Of a stretch of 64,000 bases of DNA, positions 11,296 to 22,212 are shown piece by piece. The notes under the pieces were generated by a model. That model was not told the origin of the DNA. It made no database searches and was given only the letters and a program-made list of their open reading frames with translations. This DNA comes from Ypsolopha sequella (lineage: Eukaryota > Arthropoda > Insecta > Lepidoptera > Ypsolophidae), in assembly GCA_934047225.1 (NCBI GenBank), contig OW203992.1, positions 5,879,501 to 5,943,500 of the forward strand. Direction: 5' to 3'. The translations under genes were made by a program, and so were the position numbers. The stretch's first letter is position 1, and each line of letters begins with the position of its first letter.

Positions 11296-11396
11296 CAGAC
11301 TGTTCACAGTTATTTTACCTCTGACAGCTGTTCTATGTCCAATACTTAAGAAACATTTTCGATCAGCCAAGAGGTTAAATAACTGTGAACGATCTG
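11296..11396. mobile_element. 101-bp palindromic MITE
   Basis: CAGACTGTTCACAGTTATTT, then ACCTCT, is mirrored by AGAGGTTAAATAACTGTGAA, then CGATCTG. The arms are about 27 bp. Directly outside are GC-rich stretches, including a doubled GCGGCCGC at 11416-11429. Confidence 0.55.
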
Positions 11397-11519
11397 TAGT
11401 AATCTGTACCTATCGCGGCCGCGGCCGCTAACTCAATGATTCCCTTAAATCATGTTTGTTTATAAGGTTTATACGTTGTAAATAAATAGCAATAATTACC
11501 AAAACCACAATAATATATT

Positions 11520-11700
11520 CTAGCGATCATACTGACCACCCACGTTTCATGGACGATTATTAAGTGCCATCGTGATGCTGTTGAGCCCTACCGCCGTACT
11601 TCGGAAAGCTCGCAGACCAAACATTAATGTGCTACTACGGGATTCGAACCCGCGACCTCCGGATTGAGGTTCGAGAAGTATTCTAGACCACATAAGTGAT
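11520..11700 (-). mobile_element. tRNA-derived SINE
   Basis: On the minus strand, 11700-11635 has an A-box-like TGTGGTCTAGAATA and a perfect B box GGTTCGAATCCC. The body continues to about 11520 with GAGCTTTCCGAAGTACGG and GGTAGGGCTCAACAGC. A related body is present at 58160-58330. Confidence 0.55.
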
Positions 11701-11894
11701 CAAATAAACATAAACTATTAAATAACCTAAAGGTAAATTAACTTATTTTTATCATGTGATCTTTATCTGTTTATCAGTTAAATTATTATAAATAATAGTT
11801 ACTATTACATGCAGCTTTGAAACGCACGTGTGATTGTTGTTGACTATATGCCAACCGTTTCACCGATACAATTTCTGCATTATCAGGGCGAGTG

Positions 11895-12005
11895 TCGTTC
11901 TTAGGACGCGCGCGGCGTTCACCGTCGTTGTCAAACGGGCACTGGCAAGCTGCGGGTGCGGCTCGTACGCTGAGCTCTAAGGCTAAGCGTCGGCTGCGTC
12001 GTATC
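11895..12005. other. GC-rich island
   Basis: CpG-rich sequence in an AT-rich setting (GGACGCGCGCGGCGTTCACC, then GCTGCGGGTGCGGCTCG), ending near a TATCAGTTGTC initiator-like motif. It could be a promoter or first exon, or an unrecognised repeat. No open frame can be defended. Confidence 0.3.
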
Positions 12006-12011
12006 AGTTGT

Positions 12012-12115
12012 CAATTTTTAGGGTTCCGTACCTAAAAGGTACAAAAGGAACCTTTATGGTGAGACTCCGTTGTCCGTCCGTCCGTCCGTCCGTCCGTCCG
12101 TATGTCACAGCCTCA
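12012..12115 (+). repeat. GGAACCCT-family 5' end with CCGT microsatellite
   Basis: TTTTTAGGGTTCCGTACCTA starts the fragment. TCCG is then repeated about seven times at 12073-12100. The 3' half of the family is missing. Confidence 0.65.
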
Positions 12116-12149
12116 TAACAATTTACAAATTTACAATTTACCTAGGACA

Positions 12150-12280
12150 TATATCCCTAATGACTGGTGACGGGCAGCGGCATCACTATTGCGAGGGTTT
12201 CGGCACCGTATAGGTATTAGGGTATTACGTATCACTTCTGAGTGTGGCAAAATCTTGGAAAGGCCTATGGACGAACCAGG
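12150..12280 (+). repeat. LINE 3' end fragment
   Basis: TGGTGACGGGCAGCGGCATC, then GGTTTCGGCACCG, GAGTGTGGCAAAATC and TTGGAAAGGC, is a decayed version of 26880-27020 and of the reverse of 62510-62650. It encodes remnants of the W.S.GKAY-type LINE C-terminus. Confidence 0.55.
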
Positions 12281-12650
12281 CTAGTGGATATTCGTCCAAG
12301 TGGTGGATCTTTTATTCTGCAAGATAGACCCGCGCCATGATATCGACTGCAATTTATTTTTTTATTATAAAATTAGTGATTATTATAATTTTAGTAATTT
12401 TTTGATCAATTGTTATAATTATACACAAATAACACACAATATTAAATACACTTTAAAATCAAGATATATTTCGGGCCCAACTGGGCCCGGCATCAGTTGA
12501 AATAATAATAATGATAATGATGACTTATTTCTACTTATTATTACTCATTATTATTGTTTCAACTGATGAAATATTTCTTGATTTTTAAAGTGTATGTAAT
12601 ATTGTGTGTTATTTGTGTATACAATAGCGGCCAGCCGACGCACCCGGGGC

Positions 12651-13074
12651 TTAAGATGCTATGCGAATTTTATTTTGTCACTGTCACTCCAAGCGAAAAA
12701 TCGTGCAGTGCGCGAGGGGCGGATTCAGGGCAAAAGGGAAAACAGTTGGTTTTATATTTTTATTAAAAAAACTAAAGTAGCTAGCAAAATTTCAAATATC
12801 AAATCTCTAGATATTGTTGAAACACACCTAATAAAATATGTTTGAGTTCTGTGTATGGTTCCTATTCGTCAAAAGAGGATAAAAAGTGTGTTTGAAGACC
12901 TCATTTCAACAATTATTTCTATCGAGGAAAATTTATCCAAACATGTTTTCCAATTTCAAATCCCTAGATTATAATAGTCAAAATGCATACACCAGAAACT
13001 GATTATAATTTTCTGTGTATTTCATGAAATACACAGAAAAGAAACACCCGTATATTTTTCGTATATCGCCTTAA
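12651..13074 (+). mobile_element. TTAA-flanked MITE, copy 1 of 4
   Basis: The element is bounded by TTAA at both ends and has inverted ends GATGCTATGCGAA and TTCGTATATCGCC. It contains GAGGGGCGGATTCAGGGC and the palindrome TGTATTTCATGAAATACACA. Copies lie at 28465-28878 (minus), 30854-31274 (plus) and 33660-34083 (minus, diverged). TTAA targeting is characteristic of piggyBac-type transposases, but these ends do not start with the usual CCC, so that link is inference. Confidence 0.75.
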
Positions 13075-13141
13075 TATAGGAAGATCCGCGGCTACATTAG
13101 CCATCTTTAGGCTCATCAGTTGTACCGACTAGGAGTCGAAG

Positions 13142-13966
13142 CAGTAGCGTATTTACCCTAGGGCCAAAAGGGCCATGGCCCGGGGCGGCAGGCTGCGAGG
13201 GGCGGGCGGCGCGGCGGCGCGGCGCGGCGCAAGCCACAACTCGCCCCCAGCTTTGGGCATCTTTCGTAATCAAACGTTACCTATCTTTTAATTTATATTG
13301 TCTTTGAATTATACTGTCAACAAAATAAAAACCATCGGAAAAAATGCAAATATTGAATAAATAGTGTTTTATTTCTTTGTAGTTTTCCTTTTTAGTTTTT
13401 TCACTCAATATTATCATTCTCAGCCAACATCAACACTTTGCTGGATTCTATTTTATTTTATTATTGTAATAATATTGCTTTTTTCTCTCTTATTTATGGG
13501 CGGCAAACCTTACAGGCCAAGGGCGCTAAATCTTAAGGGGCTCCACAATGCTAAACATCAGTTTTGTATTGGATTCAATTCCGTCAATGTAGACGGTTAA
13601 AAATTGAAAAAAATATGGCGTGTTTTATGACTCAAGGCAATTATTAATTATACTTTATAAATAAACATACTTTCAATCTTCTGTTAATTATATTACTTTT
13701 AAAAAAGCATGAATTACACGAAAAAAGCGATTCAGTTTCCATGTTTCATAACCGATTGAAAGGAAACCAACACACGCAGAAACTAACTAGAAAAAGTTAT
13801 TACATAATGAAATTGTGGTTAATGTCCTAATGGAGCCACAATTTCAAAATAACTAAAGTTTTGCGTGCGTGGCATCTGAAAAGAGCAGGATAGAGAATTA
13901 AAAAAACAAACGCGTTAGAGCAGGACTGGATTTTAGCATAGTGCAGCCCCTTAAAATACGCCACTG
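13142..13966. mobile_element. 825-bp non-autonomous hAT element
   Basis: The ends are CAGTAGCGTATTTA and TAAAATACGCCACTG, and both flanks carry the identical 8-bp AGTCGAAG (13134-13141 and 13967-13974). An 8-bp duplication and CAGTGGCGTA-type ends are hAT hallmarks. The left side includes an extreme GC patch (GGGCGGCGCGGCGGCGCGG near 13203). There is no transposase; the membrane-like 78-codon frame at 13364-13600 has no support. Confidence 0.85.
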
Positions 13967-14708
13967 AGTCGAAGAGGTTGCAATTACCGAATACGCGGAG
14001 TGGATCATAATGTTTATTTTGTTACCGTGACCCGTTCGTTTGCTTTTGTAAATGAGGGTGCAAACTCCATAATTAGTTTGTACCGTAACACAACGTGGAC
14101 CTTGATGCTAAATTGGAATAAAACAACTTTTTCTACTACTTTTATGAATAAGTTCCATTTAATACTCGAAATTAGTTTTGAAAATCGAACTTTCCGGGCC
14201 CCGTTGCAGAATGAATAACAGGTCAGTTTGAAATATCGTATTGAAATGTCATTTATTGCAAAATTAGGTTCTTTTTGACGTTTGTCTTCATTTCATGCTA
14301 AATTAGGTTCTTTTTGACGTCCTTAGTTTGTCTTTACAATCGAAATTCCCTGCGTTCCGATTCACGACATAATCGATTATATCGCGTCTGACACTCTTTT
14401 TTCGCAGAATGATACTGGTCACAAATAAAAGCCGCCGGCCGAAGCCTGAAAAAAAAAGGTAAAAACCGCGCCGCGCTTTGCAAAGTCATAAAATACATTA
14501 AATTTGAAAGGAAAAATTAAATATTTAAATACATAAATCAGGTAGTAGAAAAAGTATCATTCGCAACGAGTAAAAATGGGTTTTCTTACCTCGATCCTCG
14601 GGTAAGAAAGTCCGCCATTTTATACTCGTCACGAAATATAGTATTTCGGTATAGCCCATAAATATACCACTAACTCACTGTCACTAAAAATAAATAAATT
14701 GATGTTGA

Positions 14709-14880
14709 CATTATTGCCGATTCTGAAGGCTTTCATTTTAATTTCAGTGCTGTGAAAACTTTAATTATTGCAAAGTAATTTAGCTTCTACTCTTAACACT
14801 TATGAACTATTTTCTAAAGAAGAAAATTTAGTTTTGACAGCACTAAAACTAAAATGAAAGCCTTCAGAATCAGCATTATT
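14709..14880. repeat. foldback, about 43-bp arms
   Basis: ATTATTGCCGATTCTGAAGG, then CTTTCATTTTAATTTCAGTG, is mirrored at 14838-14880 with few mismatches. The loop is about 85 bp. It is probably a MITE. Confidence 0.65.
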
Positions 14881-15099
14881 TACAGCCTTTTTTATATATT
14901 TTAAAAGAAAGAAAGAAATACATGTATTACTGCAACAGCCACAATTACAAATACAGTTTACACTTACTTACAATTACAAATACATAATTACAAATTATCA
15001 GTATTACAGTCACGGTGCGTCTGTTGCTGTAAAAGGCAACTAACTCAGCAATGTGCTGAAGGTGTGAGCCCTCAGCGCTGATTTTCAGACAGTGCCTGG

Positions 15100-15146
15100 T
15101 AGCATAAAGGCTCCTTTTGTACCTTTTAGGTACTACGGAACCCTAA
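15100..15146 (-). repeat. GGAACCCT-family fragment
   Basis: Reverse complement of the 12012 copy: CTCCTTTTGTACCTTTTAGG, then TACTACGGAACCCTAAAAA. Confidence 0.6.
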
Positions 15147-15654
15147 AAACTGAAAATTTTATTTTACGTATTCAACAAACAAAACGTTATTTAAATCATG
15201 CAGCTGATTGCGATAGGAGATCAAAGCAGGTATTAACAATTATCCAACATTCAACGTCAGACAGACGATTTCACCTTTTGAAACATCATAATTGATTCAA
15301 AATCAATCTCTATTACCATCTTGTTAAAGATTAGATTGAAAAAGGAAAGTAAATTTGCACCCTTGTTGCACCAAACTCTTATACAGGTACAAAACACTCA
15401 CGGTTGGCAGAGCTCAGTAATTGGTCTGAAGAGTTCTTGTAAAGGTCTCACTTGAAATCAGGTTTCAAGGATGTATCGAGGAAGGTCGAGAAAGGGTTAG
15501 GACTCCATGTTGTATTGTACGAAAACTACTAATGAGAGACTTTCTTTAAAAAAAAGTTATTTGCTCTGGCCCTTTTGCAGTATGTTCCTAACTCGACTTT
15601 AACTCGGGTTGAGTCAAAAAATAGAGCGTTAAGAAAAAACTCTCTTGCAAAATA

Positions 15655-16096
15655 AGGCCCACTTGCAGCATGTTCTTAACTCGACTTTAACTCGGATTAA
15701 ATAAAAAAATAGAGAATTAAGAAAAGCACCAATCGAAATCTCGGGTTAAACTAAAAGAAAGTCATCAAAATTTAACCCGACGCTCACCTTGAGTTAAACT
15801 CGGGTTAGCGAAGTAATGTTACCAGTTTGACTTAAATTGTGTTATTTCCAATGACATTAGCTATACCTCATTGGTTGCAACTAATTACTTTATGGTAACA
15901 TTCTAAATAAATGTCAAACAATCGCTTAGCTCGGGATTACTAACACGATTCGATATTATCAGAGTGTAATAACTGAAATGTCGGGGTCACAGAACATTAT
16001 ATTTAAATGTTCTGAGGTCGGGTTAGTTAACTCTTCCCTTGGGTTAGTTAACCTGAGGGTTAAGGAGTTTTTCTCAATCATGCTGCAAGTGGGCCT
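15655..16096. mobile_element. 442-bp MITE with AGGCCCACTTGCAGCATG ends
   Basis: The 18-bp ends AGGCCCACTTGCAGCATG and CATGCTGCAAGTGGGCCT are perfect inverted copies. Many GGGTTAA/TTAACCC and GACTTTAACTCGG motifs lie inside both ends. A partial second left end is at 15577-15650, about 79 bp upstream. Confidence 0.75.
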
Positions 16097-16305
16097 AAGT
16101 TCAAAAGCCTCACACGATGGCGTTGTCTTTGTGAGGTATCGCTGTCAAACAGTTTTAACCAGTGAGAACGTTGCCAACTTTGAATAAAGTTATGCCAATT
16201 TACACAAAACCGATCTAGTCCACGCACGATAAACTTTTTAGTTAAAAAATGCCAGTCAAGTGCAAAAAGGATTCGTGCGCTGACGGTTCTGAATCGTTAT
16301 CTCAA

Positions 16306-16531
16306 TGAGCGTTTTTCCTTGTGTCAAATTTAGTGTTTACTAAGATTCCTAGATGGCGCTGTCGTATACTTTAGCAACAGAATAGAAGGCAAAATTTGCA
16401 CAGATTCCAAACAAACTAAAAACTATATTGATATCGATTGCTACTAACCATATTTTATCTATGGTGAGACAGACACCGACATCTTGAGTAAAGCTAAGAA
16501 CTAAGAAAAAAAAAAACGAGAAAAACGCTTA
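16306..16531 (-). mobile_element. MITE family A, copy 2
   Basis: Reverse complement of the 6129-6355 copy, with ends TGAGCGTTTTTCC and GAGAAAAACGCTTA and the inner pair GATGGCGCTGTCG and GACACCGACATC. It is more diverged in the middle. Confidence 0.75.
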
Positions 16532-16559
16532 TTATAAAATGCAATATGTGTTTTATAAA

Positions 16560-17740
16560 AAAAAAACACGTAGGTTTTGAGACAACTTTATAACTGTAAT
16601 GTCATGGAGGGAAAGAGAAGACGGAAATGACGAATATAGAAAGCAAATAACAAATAATAATGTAGTAAAAAGTCGTGTCTGTGCATTGAAAATTTTTGCG
16701 GTAAATGAAATGGATTATTAGTCTACTGACACCAAAACTACACTTTTTAAATGTATGTATGTTGTTGCATTACTTTTTAAAATTAGTTAGCTATTTTATA
16801 ATCACGAATGTAATTTTGTTAAGTCGGTCGATTCGGCCTGGCTTTGGACTGCCACCAGGCAAGCCTGGTGACAGCCAAAAAAAAAGATAAATCTGGATAA
16901 AGACACTATATAATTTGTTTTTTGAATACACTAAAAATAACAAAACTGAAGTAAAAAAAATGGTATAAAACACAAGAATATCAGAAGAATATTGGGTGCG
17001 TAGGAACTTATAAAATCAACACAAAAATTATGCCTAGTCTATCTTGTTTTAGGATTTTGTTTTCCTTTAGCTTTAACGACGCAATTAGTTTACGATAATA
17101 TGGATTCAAATTTGGATATTAAAACTAGTTTATAGGATCCCAGAAACTACAATTTCGCGGAAGTATTAATAACTTCTAGTCGAGAGAAAATATAACTTTA
17201 AGGTGTTAAGAGCAATTGTTATCTAGCTTTACATTAAGGAAGAAAATGATTGATTCAGAGTCTATTAAATACTAGGCTACAGATATAAAAACCTGATAAG
17301 GGTGTCTTCGTGACGTAGGTGTTTGCAGTCTTCCACAGAGTAGTCAATCAAGCCAAGATTGTCTGGCGCCAACTTCTGGTATAACACAGGAAGCTTACCC
17401 CATCAGCGACGTGGTCCATACCTTCGGCCTCAATATGCGCAACCATACAAGATGGAAAGATGGCGCGCGGAAAATGGGAGAAATAGAAGAAAAATTGGAA
17501 AGACCCTTAAATAACCTGAAGGGTCGCTGTAAAGAAATAAAACAACAGCGTCAAGACATGCCTATGAAATCTGGGCAAGGAAATTAACGTATTGGAAACG
17601 GGACAAAAGGGATTTTCAGAGAATGAAACCAAAAGTACACAAAACTTACCAGGAAATGAAGAAAAAACAGGCTTCCACAATCTCTAGGGCAAATGTGCTC
17701 TGTTTCGTGAATCCAATGGGATTTCAAATTTTATATATTA
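16560..17740. other. no recognised gene
   Basis: AT-rich. A small GCCACCAGGC/GCCTGGTGGC palindrome lies near 16849-16870. The stretch 17440-17700 has one frame with few stops, ending in ANVLCFVNPMG, which may be a decayed retroelement protein, but no motif is diagnostic. Confidence 0.35.
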
Positions 17741-18771
17741 ACTAGCTTTTGCCCGCGGCTTCGCCCGCGTTGATTAAGTTTTTGTATAGTCGTATCGAAA
17801 CTGTAAATATTTTTAGTTTTAGTAGTTGACCTGACTTTGATTTGGAGTATTTAAAGTGTTTTTGGTTCTCCTCATCTCTATTTTGATCCCTATGTAAAGT
17901 TTTTTTGGCGAAGCCGAAGACCAAGACACGTTTTCGTCTTTGCCGAGGCCGAAGCCCGAGCCGTTTTGCAGATCAACACTATTTGTTGTTCTCTGAATTA
18001 ATCCTCTGCTAATGTGTAACGGCTGTCTTTGATAACTGATTTAATCCCCTAGTATAGCATGTTTGGTGAGGCTGAAAGCCGAGCCGCATTTCCAGTCGAC
18101 ACTATCTTTTGTTTTCTAATTAATTTTAATCATCTGCTTAAGTATCATTGGAGGTCTTTGGCGAGGAAGAAGGCTGGGCTGCGTTTCCGAAAGACACCAT
18201 TTTTTGTTCTCTGAATTAATCCTCTTCTAAAAGGTCTTTGGCGAGACCGAAAGCCATGCCGTTCCCAAACGAAAATTTTTTTTTGGTTACTGATTTGATA
18301 TAAAGTAGCGTGTGTCTTATTTCAGGTCTAGAACTACATTTAAAGCAGTTTCAGCCCTATCAGTTCGGGAGGTACGGTGTGAAGATGTGTATCACTTTTC
18401 TATAGGAACTTGACACCCAATTGCCTCTGAACTGATTAATGGGATAAAAAGTGGTCTACTATGTCCTTTTCCAGGTCTAAAACTACATTTGTGCAAAGTT
18501 GAGCCTAATCGGTTTAGTAGGTATCGCGTGAAGGAGTAACAGTACATAACTTTTCTATAGGAACTTGACAACTCATTGCCATTCTATGGGAACTAATTTA
18601 TCAGATATAAAATAGCTTTTGACTTTTTCCAGGTTTAGAACAACATTTGTGCAAAGTTTCAACTCAATCGGTTCATCAGTTACGGCGTGAAAGAGTAACA
18701 AACATACCAACTTTATACAACTTTAACAACTTTATATCCATCCCAACTTTCACATTTATAATATTAGTTGG
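17741..18771 (+). repeat. compound lepidopteran repeat, TAGCTTTTGCCCGCGGC type
   Basis: It begins ACTAGCTTTTGCCCGCGGCT, then TCGCCCGCGTT, and ends CACATTTATAATATTAGTTG, both known to me as ends of a very common moth and butterfly repeat. Inside are about four blocks with GGCGAGGCCGAAAGCC-like cores (17900-18270), then three blocks of about 150 bp (18300-18710). Each of these carries a TCCAGGTCTA.AACTACATTT core, then an AATCGGTT.AGTA and GGCGTGAAAGAGTAAC-like core. The superfamily is not assigned. Confidence 0.65.
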
Positions 18772-18956
18772 ATGTACCTTACATGAGAAGAGTGCATCCG
18801 CAAGACGAAAGAACATGAACTCATCCCTTAAATTTTTATGGACATCAAAACACTCATTTTCTATTCCTTTTATTGGATTTAGAAAGTACTTGCGAAACAC
18901 ACTCCTAATACTTGCAATATTTGTGAGATACATACATTAGGTCACTTCTAATTATA

Positions 18957-19060
18957 TAGCCAAAAATACATACTAAAGACTCGGTAAGTGGTCAGTGACC
19001 CTCTTTGAAAAAAAACACAATAAAAACAATAGGTTTCCTATACTAATTGACTGGGAGTTA
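18957..19060. repeat. MITE family B, one end
   Basis: ATAGCCAAAAATACATACTA, then AAGACTCGGTAAGTGGTCAG, matches the family B left end. No right end is visible nearby. Confidence 0.45.
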
Positions 19061-19510
19061 TTCTTAAATTAGTATAGGGCACAAATTCCCCTTCGGGGTT
19101 GGATTTATCACAAACGCTGAGACACGTATAAAGTAATTTTCAATTGTCAGTCTAAACACAAAATTTAAAGATCCTAACTTCGAAATAGACGAACTTTATA
19201 ATAAAGAAATTTTATACGAACTTTCATTTTTTTTTTCCGTCATTTAGACCTCGCCGAGCCCTTTTCTTAGACTACTATGAACATGGGTCTAGCATCAGCC
19301 ATTTGGGAGATATGGGCCTGTAAAGTTTTGACACTTTCGGCAGACAGTCGAGACTTTTTCCTAGACACCCATCAACATGGATCTAACTCCAGCCGTTTGG
19401 GCGATACAGGCCGTCAAAGTTTTGACATTAAAAAAAAATCTTTTTTTGGCATCCCGTGGTCCAACCCCTAGGGATGCACTACCTTCCGTTTAAAAGATAT
19501 TTTGCTTGGA

Positions 19511-19551
19511 TATAGATAGATATAGATAGATAGACAGATAGATAGATTGTG
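19511..19551. repeat. TAGA microsatellite
   Basis: TATAGATAGA repeats followed by GATAGATAGATTG. It directly precedes the first copy of the 676-bp-period repeat. Confidence 0.8.
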
Positions 19552-19552
19552 G

Positions 19553-20749
19553 ATATATAGATCGATAGATTTCTCAAAAGGAAAAAATGGAACCGTAATA
19601 GGATCACTTGTGTGGCTGTCTGTCTGTCCGCCGGTTACAGCCGATTTGCTCTGGCACACATACTTTCAAGAATTTTCATGTCCACTATATTAAATTGCAA
19701 AATCGATGCCATTTTCATAATAAATGTCCCAACAAACCATAAAAACGACACCCATATTGATACTTACACATTTCAACATTTAAACCCCATCGCACCCCAA
19801 CAGGGGATGATGGTATTTCACGTCCACTACGTTGTATTTTAAAATCGTAGTCGTTTTCGTGAACAGCGACCCGATAAACCATACAAACGATACCCATGTT
19901 GATTTTCAGAATTTGCTACCCCGTTTCCCCCTTTTAGGGGTTGAATTCTGAAAAAAACTGAAACACGTATTTACTCATTTATTGATAAGAGTACTCCTGT
20001 GAAGTTTCGAATAAATAGTCTAACTACTCTTGTTTCCCCATACAAACTTTGGAACCCCGTTTCACCCTCTTAGGGGGTGAATTTTGAAAAACCCTTTCTT
20101 AGTGCACCCCTAGACCTCTAAGGGAACCTACTTGCTAAACTTGGAATCTCTAGACCCAACGGTTTGGGCTGTGCGTTGATATGTCAGTCAGTCAATCAGT
20201 CAGTCAGTCAGTCAGGTTCTTCTTTTATATATTTAGATCGATAGATTTCTCAAAAGGAAAAAATGGAACCCTAATAGGATCACTTATGTGGCTGTCTGTC
20301 TGTCCGCCGGTTACAGCCGATTTGCTCTGGCACACATACTTTCAAGAATTTTCATGTCCACTATATTAAATTGCAAAATCGATGCCATTTTCATAATAAA
20401 CGTCCCAACAAACCATAAAAACGGCACCCATATTGATATTTACACATTTCAACATTTAAAACCCATCGCACCCCAACGGGGGATGATGGTATTTCACGTC
20501 CACTACGTTGTATTTTAAAATCGTAGTCGTTTTCGTGATCAGCGACCCGATAAACCATACAAACGATACCCATGTTGATTTTCAGAATTTGCTACCCCGT
20601 TTCCCCCTTTTAGGGGTTGAATTCTGAAAAATCCTGAAACACGTATTGACTCATTTATTGATAAGAGTACTCCTGTGAAGTTTCGAATAAAATAGTCTAA
20701 CTATTCTTGTTTCCCCATACAAACTTTAGACCCCCGTTTCACCCTCTTT
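19553..20749 (+). repeat. direct repeat of about 520 bp with 676-bp period
   Basis: 19553-20072 and 20229-20749 are nearly identical, beginning TAGATCGATAGATTTCTCAA and ending TTTCACCCTCTT. About 156 bp, with a CAGT microsatellite (20186-20214), separates them. The matching pairs of 76- and 60-codon frames are products of the duplication, not genes. The CTGTCTGTCTGTCCGCCGGT motif belongs to the common lepidopteran repeat sequence. Confidence 0.85.
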
Positions 20750-20971
20750 CTATCTGTATGTATGTACGAATGTTTTTAATTATGTATGTTCCGTTTTAAC
20801 TCGAGAACCACTCAACGGATTTCGATGTGGTTTTCTTTATTATCAATATTTACCAATTTAGTGACCCTGGTCAACATATAGGTTATAAGAGGGTGTTGAT
20901 AAAACAACCACTAAGCAAAAAACCGTGCAAAGTTTAAATAAACGCGAGCGGAGCCGCGGGCAAAAAGATAG
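20750..20971 (-). repeat. reverse end of the CCCGCGGC repeat family
   Basis: It ends AACGCGAGCGGAGCCGCGGG, then CAAAAAGATAG, the reverse of the 17741 head. It also holds TATGTTCCGTTTTAACTCGA and GAACCACTCAACGGAT, which reappears in reverse at 63560-63590. The 17741-20971 interval is thus flanked by inverted copies of one terminal motif. Confidence 0.55.
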
Positions 20972-21185
20972 TGTTTAATAAATTGATATCTAATAGACAA
21001 GAACCTATTTCGGCTCTCAAATTATTGATTGATTGACGGGTACCATACGTATTACATTGAACGGATATTGAAAAGTTTCGTGCTTTTCAATCATGGTTTA
21101 AAAGTTAGATCGATTTTAGTAAAGTTTACGCACATATGGAGTTGTCAGTTAGGTTACTTCCGGAAATAAAGGATACCTTATCATT

Positions 21186-21478
21186 ATAGTAAACTATCTT
21201 TTTCCCGCGGCTCTACCCGCGTTTAAGTTGGGTCATCCCGGTCAGCTGCCATATAAATGCTTTAAGTGTTTGTGACGTCCTGATGGCTTTGATCTCAATG
21301 CAACTTTGCACACATCTTTATATAATATGTTTCCCTTCCCCCCCACACTGCACTCCGACCCATTTCTCATCAAGAGGTGCAAGATGGCGAGATATTCAAA
21401 AAGCGGTGAATTTGTAAAATGGTTTCAGGTAAAAACTGTTTTCCATGAAACGGTAACTGTTTATTTATAGGAAAGTGT
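21186..21478 (+). repeat. CCCGCGGC head plus family D fragment
   Basis: ATCTTTTTCCCGCGGCTCTA starts it. From about 21229 a separate family D segment (CAGCTGCCATATAAATGCTT, then CAAGAGGTGCAAGATGGCGA and GGTTTCAGGTAAAAACTG) follows. Family D is also at 28879-29365 and, as an inverted pair, at 49495-50875. Confidence 0.6.
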
Positions 21479-21599
21479 ATAAACTTAGTAGTTTAGTTAT
21501 AAACTTAGTATTAACAATGTAAATGAATTTTATTAAAATACGAAAATATTTCAATACTTATTTATTTACACTGTCCCCACTTTTTCTTTGTGGTCAGGA

Positions 21600-21980
21600 T
21601 TGTAAGACGATCAACAGTTTTGGAAAAGAACTTCGAAGCAGTCTTTTCCTTGATAGAAACTCCTGGTTTCAACACGATGGTGCCACTGAACAGACTGTTC
21701 AAGCGTCCATAGCATTATTCCCAGGAAAAACCATCTCTCGATCTGTCGAAACCTCTTGGCCTGCACGGTCATCAGATCCAAGTCCATATAACTGTTTATT
21801 ATGGGGCTATTAAATAAGTATCCTTTCTTGAAACCAACCTGCCTCCACCACACAACTGAAAGAAAATATCCGGACTGAAGTTGCCAGGATTTTCAGCAAT
21901 TTCTGCAAACGCGCATTTTAAAGTATCTGCTACAGATTAGAGAAGTGCTTGCTTGTTAAAGGTCGTCATGGATAAATTTT
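21600..21980 (+). pseudogene. broken Tc1/mariner-type transposase, C-terminal half
   Basis: An open stretch at 21640-21813 encodes WFQHDGATEQTVQAS, FPGKTISRS and WPARSSDPSPYNCLLWGY. These match the conserved core around the second catalytic aspartate of the DDE transposases that read WFQ.DGAT.HT and W.PRS.DL.P.D.FLWGY. Downstream frames give a decayed tail (TQLKENIRTEV, then LLVKGRHG). Stops and frame changes make it dead. The 3' side ends at CCACCGGACACCCTGT near 22121, a plausible element end. Confidence 0.75.
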
Positions 21981-22212
21981 ATTAAAAAAAGAAAAAGTCC
22001 GCATTTATGCTTATTTGACTAACATAAATGTTTTGAAATATATAAATATGTTAATTCACTTTTAAAATAATGAAAAAATTTATTTTATGCATTTTTAAAT
22101 TTTGAAATCTGCCACCGGACACCCTGTCTCTATAGCGGTGTCAGTCAATCAGTCACGGAACTGTTTCAAATAAATTATATTTTACATATTACCTATATAA
22201 AAATAGATCGTT

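Noticed and set aside
11416..11429. Double NotI site GCGGCCGCGGCCGC, possible cloning linker
   Set aside because: It lies in continuous GC-rich genomic-looking sequence with no vector sequence around it.
19612..20573. Two paired frames of 76 and 60 codons that look conserved
   Set aside because: They are the two copies of one recent direct repeat, and both strands are open in the same place.
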